Below are positions 8,315 through 16,862 of a stretch of DNA of 64,000 nt, in pieces. Within the stretch, counting starts at the first letter, position 1. Each line of letters opens with the position of its first letter. The translations under genes were made by a program, and so were the position numbers. Source of the stretch: Arthrobacter sp. QXT-31 (lineage in GTDB: Bacteria > Actinomycetota > Actinomycetes > Actinomycetales > Micrococcaceae). The notes under the pieces were generated by a model. The model did no database searches and was not told where the DNA came from. It saw nothing but the letters and a program-made list of their open reading frames with translations. The stretch covers positions 1,302,001-1,366,000 of the forward strand of contig NZ_CP019304.1 in assembly GCF_001969265.1 (NCBI RefSeq), given 5' to 3'.

Positions 8315-8719
8315 CTATTTCTTCGGAACGGCAAGCTCTCCGGTGACGTACTGCGCGCGGCCAAACCCGAAGGACCAGTCCCCCGCAGTGTTCTCGACGT
8401 AGCCAATGAAAACGTCCTCGCCGGCAACGCCCAGGGTCCCCAATTTTTCAGCGACGGCAGCGAAAAGGCTCTGCTTCGCCCCCTGGCTTCGCCCGCCCTG
8501 CGTGAAGATCTGGATCATGACGACGTCGCGCGTCCGCTCGAAGCCCAGCCCGGCATCCTGGGCCACGATCTGCCCCGGGCCGTGCTCGGTAACGATGTGG
8601 AAGTAGTCGCGCTCCGGGATGCCGTATTCGGCCAGGATCGCGTCGTGGATGCCCCTGCTCAAGAGGTTGAGTTCATCATGGCTGCGTCCCGAGTGGACGT
8701 CGATTCGCACGAGCGGCAT
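8315..8719 (-). CDS. Tautomerase-superfamily protein, malonate-semialdehyde-decarboxylase-like
   Basis: A 134-residue protein whose start at 8719 (AAAGGAG, 5 nt spacing) leaves proline as the first mature residue, as needed for the catalytic Pro1 of tautomerases. An upstream in-frame start would bury Pro1, so it is rejected. Length and several blocks (GIPERD, IVTEH-PG, DAGLGF, ENTAGDWSFGFGRAQ) resemble malonate semialdehyde decarboxylase as I recall it, including Asp37. The arginines at 73 and 75 of that enzyme are not in register (Q-G-G-R here), so decarboxylase activity is uncertain. It is monocistronic, next to the iol operon and under a shared operator-like motif. Confidence 0.8.
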   Translation of the reverse strand: MPLVRIDVHSGRSHDELNLLSRGIHDAILAEYGIPERDYFHIVTEHGPGQIVAQDAGLGFERTRDVVMIQIFTQGGRSQGAKQSLFAAVAEKLGTLGVAGEDVFIGYVENTAGDWSFGFGRAQYVTGELAVPKK

Positions 8720-8730
8720 TGCATCTCCTT

Positions 8731-8780
8731 TGACAGTTTGTTCTGACATACTATCAAACCTGAATCATCGCGCAAGGGCT
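8731..8780 (-). promoter_or_regulatory. Promoter/operator of the tautomerase gene
   Basis: Reading the minus strand, TTGCGC, a 16-nt spacer and TAGTAT make a plausible promoter. The 14-mer TTTGTTCTGACATA (8737-8750) overlaps the region from -10 to the start point, and TGACA/TGTCA half-sites flank it. The same 14-mer, with one variable base, lies in the iol promoter, so one repressor could control both units. Confidence 0.45.
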
Positions 8781-8807
8781 TGCCTCGCACCCTGCCCAAC
8801 CAGCTCG

Positions 8808-8847
8808 CAGTAGATGTCGTTTTCAGCCCTCAAAACAGCATCTACTG
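8808..8847. repeat. Intergenic palindrome, family B copy 2
   Basis: The arms CAGTAGATG (8808-8816) and CATCTACTG (8839-8847) continue inward through a 2-nt mismatch into GTTTT/AAAAC. The heart, CGTTTT then seven or eight bases then CTCAAAAC, matches the palindrome at 2553-2614 although the outer arms differ. It lies in the non-coding stretch between the SRPBCC gene and the tautomerase promoter. Confidence 0.7.
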
Positions 8848-8871
8848 TCAGTCAGTTGGGTGTTAAGACGG

Positions 8872-8920
8872 ACGACGGCGGCCGGTGACCTTCGAACTGA
8901 AGGTCACCGGCCGCCGTCGT
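8872..8920 (-). terminator. Strong hairpin after the SRPBCC gene
   Basis: Perfect 21-bp arms with a 7-nt loop lie 22 nt beyond the SRPBCC stop. Only a weak T-rich tract follows on the minus strand, so it may act as terminator or as a 3'-end stabiliser. Confidence 0.75.
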
Positions 8921-8941
8921 AATGTTCTTTGACTGTCGGCC

Positions 8942-9415
8942 CTACTTGGCGAGCATCTCCTCAAGGCGCTCGTAGCTGTCACGCATGCCGCTTTCCATCT
9001 CCTGCGGGGCCATGCCGTCGCGGGCCTCGACAGTGGGGCATACCAGGTGGCCACGGAGGCGGGAGCGGCCACTGCCGAGGTCCTCGAAGTTCGTGAACTC
9101 GATCATCACTACATCCGGATACCCGCTGAATTCGAACGTCTGGACGGTGAACTCGTTCTCCCGCACCGTGTGGAACATGCCGTTGGCTGTTTGCATGACA
9201 CCGTCTGCACCGGCGTGGTTGTACAGGTAGCTTCCTCCGGAGCGGAAGTCATAGTGGCCGATATCCACGTTGGTGCCGCGCGGGCCCAGCCACTGGGCAA
9301 ACAGCCCGGGCTCCTTGTGGGCGCGGAACACCTCCGCCGCCGGAAAATCGAACTCCCGCTGCCAGTCAATGAAGGGGACATTGTCCGGGACGGTGAACTG
9401 GAGTGCGTTGCTCAT
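8942..9415 (-). CDS. SRPBCC/AHSA1-type domain protein
   Basis: A 157-residue single-domain protein of the START/Bet v1-like superfamily (activator of Hsp90 ATPase 1-like or polyketide-cyclase-like). Typical features are the opening FDFPAAEVFRAHKEPGLFAQWLGP, a central SGGSYLYNH-type strand and the C-terminal helix DSYERLEEML. Such proteins bind hydrophobic ligands in a deep cavity; the ligand here is unknown. They are often paired with an ArsR regulator, but none lies next to this gene. It appears monocistronic, ended by the hairpin at 8872-8920. Confidence 0.85.
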   Translation of the reverse strand: MSNALQFTVPDNVPFIDWQREFDFPAAEVFRAHKEPGLFAQWLGPRGTNVDIGHYDFRSGGSYLYNHAGADGVMQTANGMFHTVRENEFTVQTFEFSGYPDVVMIEFTNFEDLGSGRSRLRGHLVCPTVEARDGMAPQEMESGMRDSYERLEEMLAK

Positions 9416-9482
9416 GATCGGTCCTTCCTGGCTGCAGCCACACGCTAGACCTCAAACCGTCCGGGCGCAACAGTTAAACAGA

Positions 9483-9543
9483 AACGCGGGGTCACTCGTC
9501 GCCCAATCCGGGGGGTGGATTGGGCTGGGAGTGACCCCGCGTT
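9483..9543 (-). terminator. Terminator of sucCD
   Basis: The outer arms AACGCGGGGTCACT (9483-9496) and AGTGACCCCGCGTT (9530-9543) plus the inner arms GCCCAATCC/GGATTGGGC form a long stem directly after the sucD stop. Confidence 0.8.
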
Positions 9544-9557
9544 GGCTGAGGTGCGGC

Positions 9558-10460
9558 CTAGAGGGCTGCGAAGACCTCGCGCAGCAGGCGGGCGGTCTCG
9601 GACGGCGTCTTGCCGACCTTCACGCCTGCAGCCTCGAGGGCTTCCTTCTTGGCCTGGGCGGTACCGGCGGAACCGGAGACGATGGCACCGGCGTGGCCCA
9701 TGGTCTTGCCTTCCGGAGCCGTGAAGCCGGCCACGTAGCCGACGACCGGCTTGGTGACGTTGGCCTTGATGAAGTCGGCGGCACGCTCTTCGGCGTCGCC
9801 ACCGATTTCGCCGATCATCACGATGGCCTTGGTCTCGGGGTCGGCCTCGAACGCGGCCAGGGCGTCGATGTGCGTGGTGCCGATGATCGGGTCACCGCCG
9901 ATGCCGATGGCGGTGGAGAAGCCGAGGTCGCGCAGTTCGTACATCATCTGGTAGGTCAGCGTGCCGGACTTGGACACCAGTCCGATGGGGCCCTTGCCGG
10001 TGATGTTCGCCGGGGTGATGCCCACGAGGGCCTCGCCCGGGGTGATGATGCCGGGGCAGTTCGGTCCGATGATGCGGGTGACCTGGTTGCCGTCGGCGTC
10101 GACCGTGGCCTGTGCCAGTGCCCAGAACTCGGCGGAGTCCTGGACCGGCACGCCTTCGGTGATGACGACGACCAGGCCGATGCCGGCCTCGATGGCCTCG
10201 ACCACGGCGGCCTTGGTGAATGCCGGTGGCACGAAGACGATGGAGACGTCGGCGCCGGTCTCCGCCATGGCTTCCTTGACGGTGCCGAAAACGGTGATCT
10301 CGTTATCGCCGTGCAGGACCGTGGTGCCGGCCTTGCGGGCGTTGACGCCGCCAACGATGTTGGTGCCGGCCTTGAGCATGAGGGCGGTGTGCTTGGTGCC
10401 CTCGCCGCCCGTGATGCCCTGGACGATGACCTTGGAGTCCTTGTTCAGATAAATAGACAT
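9558..10460 (-). CDS. sucD: Succinate-CoA ligase (ADP-forming) subunit alpha
   Basis: The 300-residue alpha subunit of succinyl-CoA synthetase, which works with SucC to convert succinyl-CoA to succinate with ATP formation in the TCA cycle. The N-terminal CoA-binding Rossmann domain carries GITGGEG (residues 15-21), and the phosphorylated active-site histidine is H256 in [13 protein letters not shown]. The length is standard. It follows sucC with a 30-nt gap, forming the two-gene operon sucCD, ended by the stem at 9483-9543. Confidence 0.97.
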   Translation of the reverse strand: MSIYLNKDSKVIVQGITGGEGTKHTALMLKAGTNIVGGVNARKAGTTVLHGDNEITVFGTVKEAMAETGADVSIVFVPPAFTKAAVVEAIEAGIGLVVVITEGVPVQDSAEFWALAQATVDADGNQVTRIIGPNCPGIITPGEALVGITPANITGKGPIGLVSKSGTLTYQMMYELRDLGFSTAIGIGGDPIIGTTHIDALAAFEADPETKAIVMIGEIGGDAEERAADFIKANVTKPVVGYVAGFTAPEGKTMGHAGAIVSGSAGTAQAKKEALEAAGVKVGKTPSETARLLREVFAAL

Positions 10461-10490
10461 GTTTTCTTTCCTAGATCTCGACCGGCTCGA

Positions 10491-11657
10491 TCAGCGGGCG
10501 TTGGCGAGCTCGGCGGCCTTGTCGGCGCCCTCGTCCATGGTGGCGGCCAGGGTAACCAGCGGGTGGTTGGCCTCGGCGAGGATGCGGCGGCCTTCTTCGA
10601 CGTTGTTGCCGTCGAGGCGGACGACCAGCGGCTTGTTGGCGGAGTGGCCCAGCTCGGCCAGCGCGCCCACGATGCCCTTGGCAACAGCGTCACAGGCGGT
10701 GATGCCGCCGAAGACGTTGACGAACACGGACTTGACCTGCTCGTCACCCAGGATGACGTCCAGGCCTGCGGCCATAACCTCGGCGGAGGCTCCACCGCCG
10801 ATGTCCAGGAAGTTGGCGGGCTTGACGTTGCCGTGCTTCTCACCGGCGTAGGCGACGACGTCCAGGGTGGACATGACGAGGCCTGCACCGTTACCGATGA
10901 TGCCGACTTCACCGTCCAGCTTGACGTAGTTCAGGTCCTGCGCCTTGGCCTTGGCCTCGAGCGGGTCCGCGGATTCCTTGTCCTCAAGCTGGACGTGCTT
11001 CGGGTGGCGGAATTCCGCGTTCTCGTCGAGCGAGACCTTGCCGTCGAGGGCGACGATCTCGCCCGCGCCGGTCTTGACCAGCGGGTTGACCTCCACGAGG
11101 GTGGCGTCTTCCTTCTTGAAGACGTCCCAGAGCTTCAGAATGACGCCGGCGACCTTGCCGCGCAGTTCCTCAGCGAAGCCGGCGGCAGCGACGATTTCGT
11201 CGGCCTTGGCCTGGTCGATGCCCACGGCGGGGTCAATGGCAACCTTGGCCAGGGCCTCGGGCCGCTCAACGGCGAGCTGCTCGATCTCCATGCCGCCTTC
11301 AACCGAGCACATGGCCAGGTAGTTGCGGTTGGCCCGGTCCAGCAGGACGGAGAAGTAGTATTCCTCGGCGATGTCCGCACCCTGGGCGATCATCACCTTG
11401 TTGACGGTGTGGCCCTTGATGTCCATGCCCAGGATGTTGGTGGCGTGCTCAAGTGCCTCATCGGCGGACTTGGCGACCTTGACGCCGCCGGCCTTGCCGC
11501 GGCCACCGACCTTAACCTGTGCCTTGACGACAGTTACGCCGCCGATGTTCTCGGCAGCTGCCTTTGCTTCTTCAGGAGTGTGCGCCACGATGCCGGCGAG
11601 CACGGGTACACCGTGCGCTTCGAACATATCGCGCGCCTGATATTCAAACAGGTCCAC
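10491..11657 (-). CDS. sucC: Succinate-CoA ligase (ADP-forming) subunit beta
   Basis: The 388-residue beta subunit of succinyl-CoA synthetase. It has the ATP-grasp domain at the N-terminus ([19 protein letters not shown], then [17 protein letters not shown]) and the C-terminal ligase-CoA domain with [12 protein letters not shown]. The GTG start at 11657 follows GAAGGA. It is first in the operon with sucD. The upstream 224-nt gap contains a long leader and a possible CRP/GlxR-like site near 11839-11854. Confidence 0.97.
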   Translation of the reverse strand: MDLFEYQARDMFEAHGVPVLAGIVAHTPEEAKAAAENIGGVTVVKAQVKVGGRGKAGGVKVAKSADEALEHATNILGMDIKGHTVNKVMIAQGADIAEEYYFSVLLDRANRNYLAMCSVEGGMEIEQLAVERPEALAKVAIDPAVGIDQAKADEIVAAAGFAEELRGKVAGVILKLWDVFKKEDATLVEVNPLVKTGAGEIVALDGKVSLDENAEFRHPKHVQLEDKESADPLEAKAKAQDLNYVKLDGEVGIIGNGAGLVMSTLDVVAYAGEKHGNVKPANFLDIGGGASAEVMAAGLDVILGDEQVKSVFVNVFGGITACDAVAKGIVGALAELGHSANKPLVVRLDGNNVEEGRRILAEANHPLVTLAATMDEGADKAAELANAR

Positions 11658-11838
11658 GGTTTAGTGTCCTTCTACGTCGAAGTAGTTTCTGTACAGCCGG
11701 ACAACACCCAAGGGTGGGGACCGGGCTGCGGAATTTATGCGCCCTGCGGCAGGTCCGGAAACGAGCCACGCGGCGTAATGCTCCTCTCGGAACTTTAGTC
11801 CTTTGGAGGGACCGGCCGGTTCCAGACTACCTGTTCTG

Positions 11839-11859
11839 TGAGTAACGACACTATTCTAT
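11839..11859 (-). promoter_or_regulatory. Possible sucC promoter with CRP/GlxR-like half-palindrome
   Basis: On the minus strand TAGAAT (11859-11854) could be a -10. The overlapping segment AGTGTCGTTACTCACA matches 9 of the 12 fixed positions of the actinobacterial CRP/GlxR consensus TGTGAnnTAnnTCACA. No good -35 is seen, and the implied leader is about 190 nt. The rest of the 11658-11881 gap shows nothing recognisable. Confidence 0.3.
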
Positions 11860-11881
11860 GGATCGTAGAAAAACCGCGGGA

Positions 11882-12640
11882 TTACGGGGTTTTTGGGGCC
11901 TTGGCGGGCGCCGTTTGGGCGTTTTTACCCTTCGCCGGCATGAGTTCGTAATGATCCCGGCTGAGGAAGAAACCGACGCCCGCTGAGACGTTTCCGCACG
12001 CCACCCCGGAACGGTACGCGGAGCACCGCAAGCCGTTGCGTTCGAGGTTGCCGCCGTCGGGCAGGACGGGCAGCTTTGAGATGGGCCCGCCGGGCCTCCC
12101 CTTCGGCCCGTACTCGGCCTCCATCTGCGTGACGCCCGACCTGCATTCGCCGTACCGGGCCCGGTCAGGCGTCAGGAGTGCGGCGCCGCCCAGGAAACCC
12201 AGCCCGGTCCCCGAGCAGTCGTCGGTGACGTCGGCGGCCGCCGGAGCGGGATATACGGCGAGCTGGCAGTGCGCCACGGGCACGGTTGCCAGTTTCGCGT
12301 TGTCAGGATCGCCGAAGTTGTTGGGTTCGTACGGCAGGTTCAGGTGTGGCCCGCGGGCAGAGGTCAGTGCGCACACGACGTTCCGGTCCGCGGTGACAAA
12401 CGCCAGCACGTCCTCCCCCGCAGCGAAGTCGGCGGGGTCGGTGAGCGGCGCCTGTTTCAGCTGTTCGAGGGCCGGCAGCGGTGGCGGCGGCGTGTACTCA
12501 GGATCCGCGACGGTCACGGAACACCCGGCCAGGGCCATAGAGACCAGGGCCATGGCGATCCGGGCCGCCGGGGAGAACCGGGCCGCCGGGGAGAATCGTG
12601 CCAGGCCGGCGGCAACGCGTTCGGGGCGCCGCACCGGCAC
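11882..12640 (-). CDS. Hypothetical lipoprotein
   Basis: A 252-residue secreted lipoprotein: basic N-terminus, hydrophobic segment and lipobox LAGC near residue 40, then a proline-rich linker and a domain with several cysteines (VVCALTS, AHCQL, DDCSG, YGECRSG, LRCSAYRSGVACG). The cysteines suggest disulfides outside the membrane. I do not recognise the domain. The GTG start lies 2 nt after the pcrA stop, so it is cotranscribed with pcrA. An 18-bp tandem duplication (12560-12595) repeats the hexapeptide FSPAAR before the signal helix; an internal ATG nearer the signal sequence is an alternative start. Confidence 0.75.
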   Translation of the reverse strand: MPVRRPERVAAGLARFSPAARFSPAARIAMALVSMALAGCSVTVADPEYTPPPPLPALEQLKQAPLTDPADFAAGEDVLAFVTADRNVVCALTSARGPHLNLPYEPNNFGDPDNAKLATVPVAHCQLAVYPAPAAADVTDDCSGTGLGFLGGAALLTPDRARYGECRSGVTQMEAEYGPKGRPGGPISKLPVLPDGGNLERNGLRCSAYRSGVACGNVSAGVGFFLSRDHYELMPAKGKNAQTAPAKAPKTP

Positions 12641-12642
12641 GC

Positions 12643-15171
12643 TCAGGCGTCGATCTTGGTCAGCGGCGCGTACCGGAGCAGCAGCCGCTTCTCGCCGACG
12701 TCGAACTTCACCTTGGCCACGGTCTTGTCCCCGGCGCCTTCGACCGCGAGCACCGTGCCGTTGCCGAAGCTGGTGTGGTTGACCTTGTCCCCCACGCTGA
12801 CCGCAATGACTTCCTTCTGCGGCTGCACGCGGTTTTTCGCGACGGCGACAGGGACGTCGGCGTTGAACCCTGCGGAGGAATCAGCCCTGTTGCCCCGGGC
12901 CGTTCCCGCGCCCCAGAAGGATCCGCTGTACCGGTTCGACCCGATGGACGCCCCGCTCCCCCAGCCCCCAACCTGCCGGCTGGTGCCCTCGCGCTTCCAT
13001 TCGACCAGCTCGGAGGGAATTTCCTCCAGGAACTGGCTGGCCGGGTTGTACTGGCTCTGCCCCCACATGTTGCGGACCTCGGACCGCGTGACGTACAGCC
13101 GTTTCCGGGCGCGTGTCAGTCCCACGTAGGCAAGCCGGCGCTCCTCCGCCAGTTCCTTGGGGTCCGTGGCGGAGCGCTGGTGCGGAAAGAGTCCGTGCTC
13201 CATGCCGGTAAGGAACACCACCGGAAATTCGAGGCCTTTGGCCGTGTGCAGCGTCATGAGCGTGACCACGCCCAGCCGCTTCGCCTCGGCCACCGCGGCG
13301 TCGATGTCTGCGCCGGGGGCGTCCGGAATCTGGTCAGCGTCGGCCACCAGCGATACCTGTTCCAGGAACGCCTCGAGGGAGCCTTCGGGGTTCTCCTGCT
13401 CGTATTCACGCACGACGGCGACGAGCTCGGCGAGGTTTTCCACCCGGGACTCGTCCTGCGGATCGGTACTGGAGCGCAGTGTGGCGAGGTAGCCGGTCTG
13501 TTCCAGCACGGCCTCAAGCGCAGCCGCGGCTCCCGAGCCTGCGGCCACCTCAGCGAGGTCGTCCAGGAGCTTGACGAAACCGAGCACGGCGTTGACGGAG
13601 CGGGTGGCCATGCCGGGTGCCTGGTCGGCGCGGCGGGCAGCGGCCATGAACGAGATGCGTTCCCGCTCTGCCAGCGCGGCCACGGCACCCTCGGCCCGGT
13701 CCCCGATGCCGCGCTTGGGTTCGTTGAGGACGCGACGGAGGTTGACGTCGTCGTCCGCGTTGACCAGCACGCGCAGGTAAGCCAGGGCGTCCTTGATTTC
13801 CTTGCGCTCGTAGAACCGGGTGCCGCCCACCACCTTGTACGGCAGGCCCACGCGCACCAGGACGTCCTCAATGGAACGCGACTGCGCGTTGGTGCGGTAG
13901 AAGATGGCGACGTCGCCGGGGCGGAGGTTGTCCTCGTCCTGGAGCCGGTCGATTTCCTTGGCGATGAACTGGGCTTCGTCGTGCTCGTTTTCACCCACGT
14001 AGCCGATGATCTTGTGGCCTTCGCCCTCCGCGGTCCACAGCCTTTTCTCGGGGCGGTTGGGGTTCCGGGAGATGACGGAGTTGGCCGCGCTCAGGATGTT
14101 CTGGGTGGAGCGGTAATTCTGTTCCAGCTTGATGGTGTGCGCGTCGGGGTAGTCGTTCTCGAACTCTACGATGTTGCGGATGTCAGCGCCGCGGAACGCG
14201 TAGATGGACTGGTCGGAGTCGCCGACGACGGTCAGCTCCGCCGCTCCCGGCCCCTCGCCGACGATCTCCCGGACCAGGGCGTACTGCGCGTGGTTGGTGT
14301 CCTGGTATTCGTCCACCAGGACATGCCGGAACCGGCGCCGGTAGGAATCGGCGAGCGCCGGGAAGGCCCGGAACATGTAGACGGTCTCGGCGATCAGGTC
14401 ATCAAAGTCCATCGCGTTGGCCTGGCGCAGCCGCTGCGTGTACCCCTTGAAGACATCCGCCACGGCGCTTTCGAACGGGTCACTGTGGTTGGCAGCGGAG
14501 GCGAAGGAATCGGCGTCGATGAGCTCGTTCTTGAGCGCGGAAATCTTGTGCTGGATGGCCTTGGGTGCGAACTTCTTGGGGTCCAGGTCCAGGTTCTTGG
14601 CCACCAGTGTGATCAGCCGCAGGGAATCGGCGGAGTCATAGATGGAGAAGTTGGATTTCAGCCCGACGTTGGCGGCCTCGCGCCGCAGGATCCGGACGCA
14701 GGACGAGTGGAACGTGGAGATCCACATGGCTTTGGCCCGGCCGCCCACGAGGGCCTCGATGCGTTCACGCATTTCCGCGGCGGCCTTGTTGGTGAACGTG
14801 ATGGCCAGGATCTCGCCGTGGTGGGCGCGCTTGGTGGCGATGAGGTAGGCGATCCGGTTACTGAGCACACGGGTTTTTCCCGAGCCGGCGCCGGCCACGA
14901 TCAGCAGTGCGCTGCCGGAATGTTTGACCGCTTCTTCCTGCTGCGGGTTCAGGCCTGCCAGCAGCGCCCCGGCGTCCGGGAACTGGTGCCGGGCGTGCTC
15001 CCCTGCATGTTCGTCTGCCTGGCCGGCTGCAGGGTGGCCCGCGGGTTCGCCCGGGCCGGCGCCGAATGCGGGTGTCATCAGCCCTGTTTCGGGGCGCGAC
15101 TTGGTGATGGCACCGGCGTGGGAACCAGCCTTGAACGGACCGTCAGCGTAGGGGTCAAACAACATATCCAT
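12643..15171 (-). CDS. pcrA: ATP-dependent DNA helicase PcrA/UvrD, superfamily 1A
   Basis: An 842-residue 3'-5' DNA helicase of the UvrD/PcrA group used in repair and replication restart. Helicase motifs are clear: Walker A AGAGSGKT (residues 93-100), TFTNKAA, DEYQDTNHAQY (motif II), GDSDQSIYAFRGAD (motif III), LEQNYRST (IV), LMTLHTAKGLEF (V) and VGLTRARKRL (VI). The C-terminus has the PcrA-type Tudor-like end (VGDKVNHTSFGNGTVLAVEG). A reading frame extends upstream, but the ATG at 15171 (MDMLFDPY) gives the usual N-terminus. TAGACT lies 10 nt before the start, suggesting a very short leader. Confidence 0.95.
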   Translation of the reverse strand: MDMLFDPYADGPFKAGSHAGAITKSRPETGLMTPAFGAGPGEPAGHPAAGQADEHAGEHARHQFPDAGALLAGLNPQQEEAVKHSGSALLIVAGAGSGKTRVLSNRIAYLIATKRAHHGEILAITFTNKAAAEMRERIEALVGGRAKAMWISTFHSSCVRILRREAANVGLKSNFSIYDSADSLRLITLVAKNLDLDPKKFAPKAIQHKISALKNELIDADSFASAANHSDPFESAVADVFKGYTQRLRQANAMDFDDLIAETVYMFRAFPALADSYRRRFRHVLVDEYQDTNHAQYALVREIVGEGPGAAELTVVGDSDQSIYAFRGADIRNIVEFENDYPDAHTIKLEQNYRSTQNILSAANSVISRNPNRPEKRLWTAEGEGHKIIGYVGENEHDEAQFIAKEIDRLQDEDNLRPGDVAIFYRTNAQSRSIEDVLVRVGLPYKVVGGTRFYERKEIKDALAYLRVLVNADDDVNLRRVLNEPKRGIGDRAEGAVAALAERERISFMAAARRADQAPGMATRSVNAVLGFVKLLDDLAEVAAGSGAAAALEAVLEQTGYLATLRSSTDPQDESRVENLAELVAVVREYEQENPEGSLEAFLEQVSLVADADQIPDAPGADIDAAVAEAKRLGVVTLMTLHTAKGLEFPVVFLTGMEHGLFPHQRSATDPKELAEERRLAYVGLTRARKRLYVTRSEVRNMWGQSQYNPASQFLEEIPSELVEWKREGTSRQVGGWGSGASIGSNRYSGSFWGAGTARGNRADSSAGFNADVPVAVAKNRVQPQKEVIAVSVGDKVNHTSFGNGTVLAVEGAGDKTVAKVKFDVGEKRLLLRYAPLTKIDA

Positions 15172-15280
15172 GGTGACTACAAGTCTAGGCGGTGGGACTG
15201 ACACCCGAAGCCGCCCTGTGGATAACTCAGGCGGCGGGCCGCCAAAGCAGGCCACCCAAAAATGTACGGCCAGCGGAAAC

Positions 15281-16129
15281 TTAGTCGACCGAGCCGGACT
15301 CGAGGGCGGCACGCAACTGGTGCACCGCCGTCGTTCCTCCCGCCATGAACCATTCCAGGCCGTTGACGCGGACGGTGCCGGCCATGCCGCCGGCGGCCGT
15401 CACGATCGCTTTTCCGGGCAGCCAGTCCCATTCGGGGCAACTGTGCTGGAACCAGCAGCCGAGCTGCCCGTCGGCGACGCGCCCCAGGTCGCAGGAGCCG
15501 GATCCGAGCATCCGCAGCGTCGCGGCGGAGACGGCGGCGGTGTGCCACGGCATGGCGCACATCGGGTCGGAGAGCCAGCGCGGATGGATGTACGTGGCGG
15601 CGCCGAGGTGGGAAATGTCGACGGCGTTGCGGTTGGTTCCGTCCTCGCGGTAGGTGGTGACGGGGTCGCCGTTGAGGGTGGTGGCGCGCTGCTTGCCGCC
15701 GATCCAGAGCTTGTCCTCCTCGGGCTGGAAAATGGCGCCGAGGAGCACATCGGACTCGTCCTTGAGCGCGATGGCTGAGCACCAGTACGTGGACCCCTGC
15801 AGGAAGTTGTAGGTGCCGTCCACCGGATCGATGACCCAGGTCCGGCCGCTGCTGCCATGCACCGCGGCGCCTTCCTCGCCCAGGACGCCGTCGTCGGGGC
15901 GGCAGCGCCGCAGCTGCTCGAGGACGTACGCTTCCGCGGCGTGGTCCGCGGCGGTGACGACGTCGGAGATGGAGGTCTTGCGCTGGGCGTCGAGGCCGCC
16001 CTGCCGCATCAGCAGTGCCAGTTGCCCGGCCTCGCGGACCAGTTCGGCGGCCAGCTCGTAGTCATCGAGCCCGGGGCTCAGGTTGGTGGCGCTGTGTTTG
16101 CCCAGTTTGTGTCTGCCCAGTTCCGTCAC
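15281..16129 (-). CDS. Inositol monophosphatase family protein (possible histidinol-phosphatase HisN)
   Basis: A 282-residue Mg-dependent phosphatase of the FIG/IMPase superfamily. The metal-binding motif DPVDGTYNFLQG and the second motif EWDWLPGKAIVTAAGG are intact, as is the early GEEG glutamate pair. In actinobacteria a member of this family serves as histidinol-phosphate phosphatase (HisN), but inositol-1-phosphatase or other roles are equally consistent. The open frame extends upstream; GTG at 16129 gives the normal length and stays clear of the divergent gene at 16218. No histidine genes are nearby. Confidence 0.85.
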   Translation of the reverse strand: MTELGRHKLGKHSATNLSPGLDDYELAAELVREAGQLALLMRQGGLDAQRKTSISDVVTAADHAAEAYVLEQLRRCRPDDGVLGEEGAAVHGSSGRTWVIDPVDGTYNFLQGSTYWCSAIALKDESDVLLGAIFQPEEDKLWIGGKQRATTLNGDPVTTYREDGTNRNAVDISHLGAATYIHPRWLSDPMCAMPWHTAAVSAATLRMLGSGSCDLGRVADGQLGCWFQHSCPEWDWLPGKAIVTAAGGMAGTVRVNGLEWFMAGGTTAVHQLRAALESGSVD

Positions 16130-16217
16130 GGTTCCCACCCTATCGGCGCCGGGCCTGCCCTGCACAGCACGCCGGGTGGGGAGGGGCGGGTGCATCGGGG
16201 CGGGCGATAATGGACGC

Positions 16218-16862
16218 ATGGCCAAGACACCTGCACAGCGGATCAAGAAGCACGGCGCAAGGGCCGCAGTTCCCCAGCACGAACTGCCGCCGGTGATCAA
16301 CCCCGGCACCAGCCGCTCGCCCGCGAAGGCACAGAACAACGCCAACCTGATTGTCATCGCGGGCCTGGTGGCGAGCCTGTTCCTGTTCTGGTACCTCCAC
16401 CTGCTCACGCTTAACCAGCTCACGCAGCTCTCCGGCGGGCTGGCCATGCCCGACTCCCTGGTGGGCGGCTTCGACACGGGCTACGTCGAAGAGCTCCGCC
16501 GCGCCCTTGACGGGGACGCCCGAGGCCAGCTCAACTACGTCCACAAGACGGCAGGCACCCTGTTTCCGCTGATCTTCGGCTTCACCTGGCTTCTGGTGAT
16601 TGGCACCAACGTGGCCCGGAAGTCGCTGCGCTGGGCGCTGTGGGCGCTGCCGCTGCTATTCGTGGTGGTCCGGCTGTGGGGCAACGTCACCATAGATTCC
16701 ATGATCGCCGCCGTTAACCTCGACGCCGGCCAGGTCGCCTTGGCGTCGGGCCTCACCGTGGCCGGCTGGGTGCTGTTCGTGGCCAGCCTCCTCGCCGGCG
16801 GCGCCGCCATGTTCCTGGGACGCCGGTCTTCGAAGAAAGCCGCCCCGCAGCAGGAAGCCTAG
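16218..16862 (+). CDS. Putative four-TM membrane protein
   Basis: A 214-residue integral membrane protein with a basic N-terminus (MAKTPAQRIKKHG), a first TM helix around residues 45-65, a soluble loop and three further TM helices ending in a short cationic tail. I do not recognise a family with a known role. GATAAT lies 7 nt before the ATG, so the mRNA is probably leaderless; this supports the ATG at 16218 rather than longer versions that overlap the divergent phosphatase gene. Its stop overlaps the stop of the convergent DUF998-like gene by 4 nt. Confidence 0.8.
   Translation: MAKTPAQRIKKHGARAAVPQHELPPVINPGTSRSPAKAQNNANLIVIAGLVASLFLFWYLHLLTLNQLTQLSGGLAMPDSLVGGFDTGYVEELRRALDGDARGQLNYVHKTAGTLFPLIFGFTWLLVIGTNVARKSLRWALWALPLLFVVVRLWGNVTIDSMIAAVNLDAGQVALASGLTVAGWVLFVASLLAGGAAMFLGRRSSKKAAPQQEA

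Noticed and set aside
8315..8749. Longer start (8749) for the tautomerase
   Set aside because: It would bury the catalytic proline and include the operator; the start at 8719 has an AAAGGAG site and exposes Pro1.
5080..11798. Further long plus-strand frames (5080-7236, 6966-8402, 9270-11798) opposite iolD, iolC, sucC and sucD
   Set aside because: Composition is that of complementary high-GC shadow frames; the opposite strand encodes full-length conserved enzymes.
15218..15226. DnaA box (TTATCCACA) upstream of pcrA
   Set aside because: Isolated perfect match without clustered boxes, AT-rich unwinding region or dnaA/dnaN genes, so not an origin.
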